Origin: Calendula officinalis
Taxonomy: Eukaryota > Streptophyta > Magnoliopsida > Asterales > Asteraceae
DNA length: 64,000 bases
Assembly: GCA_963853835.1 (NCBI GenBank)
Contig: OY970829.1
Location: 9,592,446-9,656,445 of the forward strand
Direction: 5' to 3'
Below, piece after piece: positions 56,435 to 64,000 of this stretch. The position numbers and the translations under genes were made by a program. The stretch's first letter is position 1; each line of letters starts with the position of its first letter. The notes under the pieces were generated by a model. It did not search any database, was not told the DNA's origin, and was given only the letters and a program-made list of their open reading frames with translations.

Positions 56435-57617
56435 CTCGGTCTATTATAAGCACCATTACCATCTTCATCATTCTTAATTCTTAAACGACCACCACTGGAA
56501 TCAGGCCACCACCGGCGGAATCAGCCCATCGCCACCGGTATCAGCCGACCACCACTGATACTAACTTCGTCGCTCCTTCTGTTGATCCTTCCGCCACCAC
56601 CACCAATTCACAATGCCGCTAGATCTTCCACCACCACCGCCACTCACCACCACCATCTAGTCTCCTCTGCAACTCGAAAAATGGTGGGTTTTTGGAGAAG
56701 ATAATACATACAGAATGAAGTGGGTTTTGATATGGAGGAGAGAATGGAAGTGGGTTTTCTTGAAAAAAGATAATAAATATTATTTTGTAAAAAGCTGATG
56801 TCCATACTCACATGATAAATTGGAACAATTTTCAAGAATGGGATGTCGTGGCCATTGGTTCAAAAGAACACCAAGCACAAATTCCTATTAACTATAATTA
56901 ATTTTTTTAAATATAGACTTATTTAAATATATTATAGGTATGTTATAATAGTAGGACCCTAAGTTAAAGTTGTCACATCATGGGTCATTTAATGGACATT
57001 TAATAATTTTCTTTTTGCTTTGTTTTTTCAACATAGTGAAGAAGCAAGAGCTGGTACGAAGGCTTATGCTAAAGTCGCCTTGATAATTGTACCCGCTCTT
57101 GCACTTTGTTTGATTATTTACGCATATATACGCAGCTATATATATATTGGATGCCGAACACCCGGATGTCAATAATATTAAGATACCGGATATAAAAGTC
57201 CAACTTGATGAACGCAACAACACAATATCCTTTGAAGGAATCAGAGGCCTTCTAGTTAGTTTTCTCAAGACTAATAAGGTTAAGGCCTACCCAGAATTTG
57301 GGAATTTTGTGTTGAGTAAAAGAGTAAACGCGAGTCACAACCTGCGTGCCATTTCTAGTACTAGATATGAGATCTCTAGAAATGACCAAAGAATTGAAGT
57401 GAAGTTCAAACCCTACCAACTTCTCTTTCAAGAAGACCAAACAAAGGCTTTTCACGAGATGCTAGACAATGGATACATATGAGTGGAACTCGATGGCTAT
57501 TTTAGAATGTACTTGAAGCTCGCAAGATTCTTACCTTTTCCATATGCCCACCGCAATGTATACTTTGGTTGTGATATTATGTTAAGTGGGACAAGTGTTC
57601 CCCTTGAGAAAATAGAG
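56435..57617 (+). pseudogene. Second copy of the plus-strand membrane-protein exon 2 region
   Basis: Tandem duplicate of 51154-52338 with few differences (for example ARAFHEM here reads TKAFHEM). It shares the TA-repeat frameshift and the TGA after NGYI, so these lesions predate the duplication. Confidence 0.7.
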
Positions 57618-57785
57618 TTTAGTAGATGTATCACATCCTTAAAATCAGAGGAAATATAATTCATTAATGTTGCTTATGACTTCAGTTAGTTTTCTTTCTA
57701 GTGAATGTTAGTCACTGGAAAGAAATAGAGTATTAAAGAATTATATTTTCTCTGATTTTAAAGATGTCATACATCTACTAAACTC
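57618..57785. repeat. Palindrome spacer, orientation 2
   Basis: Reverse complement of the spacer at 52339-52480, with the arms on either side unchanged. Confidence 0.85.
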
Positions 57786-58764
57786 TATATTCTCAAGGGG
57801 AACACTTGTCCCACTTAACATAATATCACAACCAAAGTATACATTGCGGTGGGCATATGGAAAAGGTAAGAATCTTGCGAGCTTCAAGTGCATTCTAAAA
57901 TAGCCATCGAGTTTCACTCATATGTAACCATTGTCTAGCATCTCGTGAAAAGCCCTTGTTTGGTCTTCTTGAAAGAGAAGTTGGTAGGGTTTGAACTTCA
58001 CTTCAATTCTTTGGTCATTTCTAGAGATCTCATATCTAGTACTAGAAATGGCACGCAGGGTGTGACTCGCGTTTAGTCTTGTACTTAACAATAAAATTCC
58101 AAAATTCCGGGTAGGCCTTAACCTTATTAGTCTTGTGAAAACTAACTAGAAGGCCTGTGATTCCTTCAAAGGATATTGTGTTGTTGCGTGCGTCAAGTTT
58201 GACTTTTATATCCGGTATCTTAATATCATTGACAACAGGGTCTTCCGTATCCAATACGTAGTTGTCTTTAAATACGTATATAATAAAACAAAGTGCAAAA
58301 GCAAATAAAATTATCCAGACGACTTTAGCATAAGCCTTCATTTCAGATCTTGCTTCTTCACTTATTGAATAGGCAAAACTAAAAGAAAATTGTTAAATGC
58401 CCATTAAATGACCCATGATATGACTGACATCTTTAACTTATGCCAGCTTTAGAATTTATAATTTATGAAACTTATCACCAATGAAATCACATTTAAAAAT
58501 GCTTTTATTGTTTTCTGGGGATTAACAAGCCATGACCATCACTTTGATTTTATACATGTTTTTTCTTTAAACAAATCAACACTTAAAATTTAAAAATAGT
58601 ATCTCAGTCGAGATTACTTAAGTGTTTAGAATTGGTCGTTTTTATTTAGCTTTTTACGTGTTGTTACTAGAAATTTGCACTAATTTTAAAGGTAATTAAT
58701 AACTTACAAAGCCTTCGTTAGGTGGTTGTGTGTCATGATCCAAATTTAGTTTTTTCTTAAGCAT
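57785..58764 (-). pseudogene. Membrane-protein gene, minus-strand copy (most complete)
   Basis: Exon 1 is 58764-58708 (MLKKKLNLDHDTQ, donor GTAAGT). Exon 2 begins near 58365 and reads MKAYAKVVWIILFAFALCF (one membrane segment), then IKIPDIKVKLDARNNTISFEG. It shifts frame after PEFWNFIV (about 58095), so the 99-codon frame ends at 58042. The coding similarity continues in another frame to the TGA shared by all copies and beyond to about 57785. Its family is not established; NHL/LEA-2-like topology is a guess. Confidence 0.5.
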
Positions 58765-58870
58765 GTCCGTGATTTCTCTAAGAGGGTCAGGTGTGGTAGC
58801 TTAAATCAAATTGTCACATCTGCGCCACTTCAGCGCTACATCATTATATCACATTTCACATTCAAAACCT

Positions 58871-59127
58871 CTAAATACCCTCTCTACCATCACTCAAGAC
58901 ACTGGAGGTGGATTTTGTTGAAGTTGAAATCTTTGGTTCAACATTGTAAAATGTTGTTGTTGTTGGAAGAGTTGCTCTCGGGTTAAGGCCGGCATAGGAT
59001 ATTGAGTACCATACACCGGCATTTCCCAGTGTTGGGTGGATGATATTGATTGATGAGAAGATGGTGTAGACGGGTTGGACGGGGATGGGCCGGTTTGCCC
59101 CGGCCATTCCGAAAACATTTCATCCAA
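58871..59127 (-). pseudogene. Fragment resembling ORF1 of a PIF/Harbinger-type element
   Basis: About 75 codons (MDEMFSEWPGQTGPS, then QREQ-type REQLFQQQQHFTML) rich in Pro, Ser and Gln. N-terminal regions of this composition precede the Myb-like domain in plant Harbinger ORF1 proteins. A minus-strand TATA-like TATAAATACC lies near 59240 and a leader follows. No downstream domain is present. Moderately uncertain. Confidence 0.35.
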
Positions 59128-59632
59128 TCGTTTGGATGTGAGACATTTTTTGAGTATTTGAAAGAAAAAGTGTAGAAAAAAGTAGAGCGTTTGCGGAGAG
59201 TTGTGTGGAAAAACGTTGTGAGTGAAAGGGGTATTTATAATGGGCTATTAATTCAAAAAAATATATTTTTTTCGAAAAAATGTTGTTGCCCAACGGCTAG
59301 TACACGTGGTGCCCCCCATTGGTCCGTTGCTCTCGTGAGTCGACCGGCAGAGGCCATCACTGGCGTGGCGGACGGTGTGGTGACAGGTGGAGTTCAGCCG
59401 ACATGGCCACTTGGCAAGGAGGTCTCGTTACAACACCCCTCCCTATAATGATGATAGTCATCTGTAAATTGTATAATAATAAAGTAAATAAAATGGTTGT
59501 AACGGATTTAATTGGCTAAATCACTATGCATAATAAAAATAATTCGTTAATCTGATTAAAAATCTCAATACAATATCTATAATTAAGACATGTGGTTTCT
59601 CCCTAATTTTCTAGTAATCTTTTTGTCTTAGA
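59128..59632. other. Leader of the Harbinger-like fragment and AT-rich spacer
   Basis: 59280-59440 is GC-rich (CCCCCCATTGGTCCGTTGC) and fits the promoter-proximal part of that fragment. The rest shows nothing recognised. Confidence 0.35.
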
Positions 59633-59633
59633 A

Positions 59634-59667
59634 ACTAGTTGGATGTACCCGCGCGATGCCGCGGGTA
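59634..59667 (-). mobile_element. Helitron-like 3' terminus (minus strand)
   Basis: On the minus strand ACCCGCGGCATCGCGCGGGT forms a hairpin and is followed by ACATCCAACTAG and a T, the plant Helitron 3' pattern. The element body would extend toward higher coordinates, where the cysteine-rich peptide gene copy C lies 470 bp away. Confidence 0.55.
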
Positions 59668-60133
59668 GTTTTATACAATATGCAAACATAGTACTGGGAG
59701 TAGCAACTTTTTTCATATTATATGCGTTTGCAGCAATCACCTATTTACGTTTACGCGATTGACCTGTTGTTTGTATATCAATGTCGTCGGGAAAACGCGA
59801 ATAGATACTGGAAGAATAAAGCCTGTAAAATGGAAATATATATCAATTTAAAACAAAAGAAAATAGTTATGTTATATGCAAATTGTAAAATTTTAAATTG
59901 TATTAATTAGGTTCTTGGTTCATTGTATGTAATTTACTATTAGTATGCTGGTCAAATGTTAGTATGCCTGGTTAATCTGTTAGCACAATGTTAATATTGT
60001 GCTAAACCGGAAACCGGTTAGTATGCTGCATATATCCAATTTCATAAACAGTAACACAAACACAAAGCCATTTGATCATTTTTTTAACATAATTTTTAAC
60101 ATTTGATCATATTCTCAAAATATAGAGTCCGTG

Positions 60134-60566
60134 ATGAAGAAGAAGAAGAATATTATGTGTCTTCTTTTCCTTTCTATGTTATCTATAAGTTGTATGAACA
60201 TTGTCGCTACCTTTGACCAATACTATAAGGAGGAATTCGGTAACTATTCTTTTGAACCCTTTTTCATCAATTTTAGTTCTCTTATGTATTACAATTAATT
60301 CTTAAACATAGTGTATTAATAACCAAAAATCACTTTATTTATTTAGTCATTTTCTATTACAAACTTGGTATAATTTTGGTTGCTAAGCAGGCCCAAATGA
60401 GAGCGCTTATACACGTGACTATGCGCCAAAACATTGTCAGCCACTCACGTGCGCAAAAGATTGTTTTAGTATCACTCCTCCCACCTTAAGAATAGATTTT
60501 ATTGGTTGTCGAGGCACCATTTGTCTTTGTTGTGCCGGTGAACGAGACCTCCCACCTCAAGAATAG
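60134..60566 (+). CDS. Secreted cysteine-rich peptide, copy C (altered tail)
   Basis: Exons 60134-60239 and 60391-60566 (donor GTAACT, acceptor AGCAG) give 93 residues. The signal peptide is conserved (NIMCLLFLSMLSISCMNIV). Compared with copy B the first two mature cysteines are both gone (QYYKEE and ESAYT in their place). The middle is kept (CAKDC, GCRGTICLCCAG). A 70-bp tandem duplication then changes the frame, so the tail reads ERDLPPQE and the last cysteine is lost. Whether it is expressed is unknown. It could be a young paralogue or a decaying copy. Confidence 0.6.
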
Positions 60567-60618
60567 ATTTTTCAGGTTGTTGAGGCACCGTTTGTCTTTG
60601 TTGTGCCGGTAATTGTAA
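60479..60618 (+). repeat. 70-bp tandem duplication in peptide gene C
   Basis: CCCACCT(T/C)AAGAATAGATTT through TTTGTTGTGCCGG occurs twice, 70 bp apart, with a few differences. Because 70 is not a multiple of three, the second unit is out of frame. Confidence 0.85.
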
Positions 60619-60639
60619 ACGAGAATTCAAAAGCCACTA

Positions 60640-61390
60640 GTTTTTGTGTACCTATTAATGTGAAATCTTAAATAAATTATTTACATGAATAATAGTTATC
60701 ACATTCTCAATTTATATTTCGATTTTAGGTACTAAGAGATGCACAAACAACACTCCATGCTAGAATATATCTTAATAATAATGTTATATAAGTAAGGTCT
60801 TGGTTACCACTTCAGGACTTGTATATACTAATTTTAATTGGATCATATCATTTATCAATTTTGACATAAAAAGATATATTTTTTGATAAAATGAATGTTA
60901 ATGGGTATACGGCAAAAGAGATCAATGTCAAAACTATTGAAGGAAAACGACAACCAACATTTGTTATTTATGAAACGTTTGTGTCAACTTCCATAATCAT
61001 ATAAACTGCAAAAACAATCACTGTTGTTGAAAACGTGAATTATTACGAGCCCTCTTGCAACTTAGGAATTTCTATGGTTTGCAAGGAGCCCTGGCCAAAA
61101 TTTTTTTATCTTTCAGGCCTCCGCCTTAATGCTATCAATGATCTATTTGTAAGTTTACACTTCTACATGTTTCATTAAGCAGTTAACTATAACATAATAA
61201 TACACGTTGGAGTTAGACTACTTTCAATTTTAACTCATTTGAACCGTTCTCTTTTTAGCTGATTTTTTTTATTTGTCACATTTTTTTATTTGTCATCTTT
61301 TCCCGTCCGAGATAAAACAAAATCAACTTATTCAGAAATTAATATATGTCAAAATTGCCGCCACAATTATTTCATATTTATAAACTAAAT
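60640..61390 (+). other. Exon-like coding traces, unidentified
   Basis: A short ORF starts at about 60892 (MNVNGYTAKEINVKTIEGK) and stops at about 61005. A second exon-like stretch runs about 61020-61150 (YYEPSCNLGISMVCKEPWPK) and ends GTAAGT. They may be remnants of one gene, but I do not recognise it. Confidence 0.25.
60784..60828 (+). repeat. Inverted partner of 63946-63986
   Basis: ATAAGTAAGGTCTTGGTTACC and the next 25 bases match, with about six differences, the reverse complement of 63946-63986. Confidence 0.7.
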
Positions 61391-61784
61391 ATTAGGGGTG
61401 ACAATTACTGACACGGCCCGCAATCCGACACGAACCCAACATGGAAAAGGTCGGGTTTGGGTTGACCATAAATGGGTTCGGGTAAAAAACAGGTCGAGCC
61501 ATCAAACTTGTTTATAAATCAGGTTGGGTTCGGGTTGTCTTATGTAAAACTGTGACGAACCACCAACCCGTTCGATTTTTAAAGACTTTCTTAAAAATAT
61601 ATGTAAATACTAAATACCATAAATTATATAAGATACCCGAGTCGTATTCAAGGAAGTCCTTGATTTTTATGAATTCTCAAGGGACAGATCTCAACCATTA
61701 ATTGATTAATTATAGGTAATGGTCAAGATTAATCACATATTTTACACATGAAGAGGTATTTGGTTATGTAATAAAAAAGAAAAT

Positions 61785-61820
61785 ATATTTTTTATTTTTT
61801 TTATTTTTTATTTTTTATTT

Positions 61821-61857
<37 letters not shown>

Positions 61858-61875
61858 ATTTTTTATTTTAGAATT
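61785..61875. repeat. (TTTTTTA)n-type simple repeat
   Basis: About a dozen units of TTTTTTA and TTTTTA. Confidence 0.9.
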
Positions 61876-61918
61876 TAGAATATTTTTTTATTGTTTTTTT
61901 TCATTAATAACACATAAT

Positions 61919-62238
61919 AATTCCTCTGATTCAAAATAAGTGACACACTTTCCTTTTTGAGGTGATTCAAAATAAGTAACACACTTTGAAAAATTATCTT
62001 ATTTGGCAAAAAAATAGTGGGACCCACACCCATTAACAATCTATTTTAACAAAGTGAAATGACTCATTTACCCTTTACTTTTTACTTTTAAACATCATTA
62101 ACCCCACTTTATTCAAAAGGTGTGGGACTCATTCCCTACTAACCATCTAATTAATGTAATTTAATCATTATTATAATCGTTTGCCTCAAAAACCGTGAAA
62201 CCCAAAGTGTGTCACTTATTTTGAATCGGAGGAAGTAT
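61919..62238. repeat. Stowaway-like MITE, best copy in window
   Basis: Inverted ends CCTCTGATTCAAAATAAGTG and CACTTATTTTGAATCGGAGG, about 320 bp. Relatives are at 33130-33450, 39900-40235 and (one end only) 23527-23582. Confidence 0.8.
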
Positions 62239-62747
62239 GATTGCATAATGAATCACATGTGTTTGCATACCGAATCACATGTGATTAAGTACTACACGTA
62301 ATTATCAAATAAATATTATTTTTTTAAAGAAATAAAAATAAAATAAATTTAAAATAATAATTAAAAAAATTGAAATTTTTTTAAGTGCCAAATGACCAAA
62401 ATACCCATTCATGTATAATATATGTGATCAATCTTGACCATTAGATCTTATTGATCAACGGTTGAGATTTGTCCCCCGAGACTACATAAAAATGATGGAC
62501 CTCCTTGAACGTTTCTCAAGACACCCCCTTAAAGTAGTTATCATGCCTACAATATTTCTATTTTTGTTACCTTCAAACTTGAATTCCTCCATCAAATCTC
62601 ATGCAATTATATTTTAGCATATTTTCCTTGACTAAAATGGTTGTAAATTTGGGAGGTGCAAGAATTTCTTATTTAATTGTCTCTATTTTCCTGCCAACCC
62701 GAACCCACTAACCCAAACGCAACCCAATTACCACCCCTACTAAATAT

Positions 62748-63900
62748 GATTTAACAACAGGGAAAAGGTATTTCGAGCCAAATCCAACCTGTTTTGACTC
62801 GCTACCCGACCTCCCCATTTTTTGACCTCTGATCTTCACTCATGTAAATTGGTTAACTATTGAACATCATATGGTTATATGCTAATGCTACATTCGGTTT
62901 GATTAATATTTATGTAATTCCTTTTTTTGCAGCTTGGAGATGGATTCATTTTTGTGTAGTGTCTTTCACTAACTGCAGTGATATGTGGAATCATTCCACA
63001 ATTCCATGATGATATTTCTAGAGCCATAAATGTAATCTTCTGTTATTTGTCGTTAAACAAACTTTGTAGGACAATAATGCATATATGTCCCTGTCTATAT
63101 TTGATCCAAATATCTAATTACTGGTGGGAATATCGATTTAAAGCTATTGCTTCTAAACCTCATTTTCTCTTATTATTTTCCTCAAATTTATATGCAAATG
63201 TAGGAAAATAATTTTTTAGATTTCTAACTAAATGTATATGAAGCCGAGATCGGCTTAACAGAGCACTTAAACATCTTGCGGTCGAAGTTCTAAGTGTCAA
63301 GATCCAAAACGGTGAACATTGTCATATTAGTTCATTAATTTTGACATGTCTACTTATCAATGGGACAGTTTAGGTGTGTATATCTCGACACATCAATTGA
63401 TTTTTTTTTTAGCTAAAAGTCAAACGGGTCGAATCGATTGAAAGTAAACGGAAAGTCTACATTTAATAATATAAGTATACAAAAATACTAGTATACAGCC
63501 TTCTGAACCATTATTCTATATATTTAGATAATTATTATAACAATATATTGTTTTTGTAAGCATAATTGCATCATTAATCATTTATAAAATGAATTTTCTA
63601 AATTGGAAAATTTGCACACATCCACTAACGAGTCTGTCGATTTAGGTTTTTCTTTTTTAAACTCAAATAAGTCAAAGAAAAAATATTAAGTCTAATAACC
63701 AACTTCGATTATTGTTTGTCATCCTTCTCGAAGGTAAAGAGTCATATGGTATTAAATTAGTACATATATTTGTTGTTTTATCAGTTATTTAATATTTGTT
63801 TTAACATGTGTTAAATGTACCAAATTTTCAATAAATAAAATATTATGTTAAAAAAATAAAACATTGTGAAAAATTAGAAAATATTATGAAAATTCTACAA
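62748..63900. other. Intergenic, no supported gene
   Basis: AT-rich. The ORF 62978-63211 shows no domain, although CTTTTTTTGCAG before 62934 looks like a splice acceptor. Confidence 0.35.
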
Positions 63901-63902
63901 GT

Positions 63903-63934
63903 TACCCGTGATTTTATCACGAGTAATAGGCTAG
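63903..63934 (+). mobile_element. Helitron-like 3' terminus (plus strand)
   Basis: Hairpin TTACCCGTGA/TCACGAGTAA followed by TAGG and CTAG before a T. The sequence immediately after it (TTAAGATTAGTATA) matches, inverted, an uninterrupted site at about 60820-60834, as expected for an insertion into a repeated target. Confidence 0.45.
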
Positions 63935-64000
63935 TTAAGATTAGTATAGACACGTCTTGAGGTGGTAACCAAAACCTTATTTATAGTAACATTATTCAGA

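Larger units (their letters stand above)
61393..62739. mobile_element. Non-autonomous hAT element with nested MITEs
   Basis: Ends TAGGGGTGACAATT and AATTACCACCCCTA are imperfect inverses, and the 8-bp duplication CTAAATAT flanks them (61385-61392 and 62740-62747), the hAT signature. No transposase is present. Inside is an inverted-repeat element (arms about 61645-61745 and 62385-62520), within which a Stowaway-like MITE (61919-62238) is nested. Confidence 0.8.

Overview
This is a eukaryotic, plant nuclear window. It shows GT-AG introns, a type I pectinesterase gene, an MCTS1-like gene, many plant LTR retrotransposons (Gypsy Tat type, Copia, a gag-only element), MITEs, MULE and hAT elements and Helitron-like ends. 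The AT-rich background and the style of the retroelement proteins suggest a dicot, perhaps Asteraceae, but the family assignment is inference. Only a few host genes are supported: a pectin methylesterase (18094-20336, +), an intact eight-exon MCTS1/Tma20 homologue (21183-23052, -), and a small two-exon family encoding secreted cysteine-rich peptides (24435-24840 broken; 32525-32946 intact; 60134-60566 altered).

Layout. 1-17632 is retroelement debris: a large-ORF retroelement is split by a gag-only LTR element (2261-16671, TSD TAACT), whose 3' LTR is itself split by a Copia element (7847-15147, TSD AAGCA). 18 to 20.4 kb holds the pectinesterase. 21.2 to 33 kb is a tandem segmental duplication of an MCTS1 plus cysteine-rich-peptide unit. 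In the first unit MCTS1 is intact and the peptide gene is broken. In the second unit the reverse holds: MCTS1 is broken by a small LTR retrotransposon (25622-28431, TSD CAGTC) and further lesions. That retrotransposon carries pieces of two unrelated host genes, ATP sulfurylase and the SCAR/WAVE subunit SRA1/PIR121. A foldback/MULE-type element (29413-31048, 10-bp TSD) sits just upstream of the broken MCTS1.

33 to 40.3 kb is gene-poor: MITEs, a large palindrome, short tandem repeats, a Helitron-like end, an orphan promoter with leader exon, and a 2-kb MULE (37888-39888, 9-bp TSD) with a GC-rich interior. 40.3 to 58.8 kb is built on an inverted pair of gene copies for an unidentified one-pass membrane protein. 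A 10.3-kb Tat-lineage Gypsy element (40816-51153, TSD CTCGG) landed in one copy. Its 3' end, LTR and flank were then duplicated in tandem. The duplicate LTR received a 2.4-kb solo LTR (53956-56342, TSD TCAAG), and the spacer of the palindromic flank lies in opposite orientations in the two duplicates. 58.8 to 64 kb holds a Harbinger-type ORF fragment, Helitron-like termini, the third cysteine-rich-peptide gene and a non-autonomous hAT element with nested MITEs.

All coordinates, splice sites, TSDs and repeat comparisons were read by eye. Family names rest on recognised motifs, not on searches.
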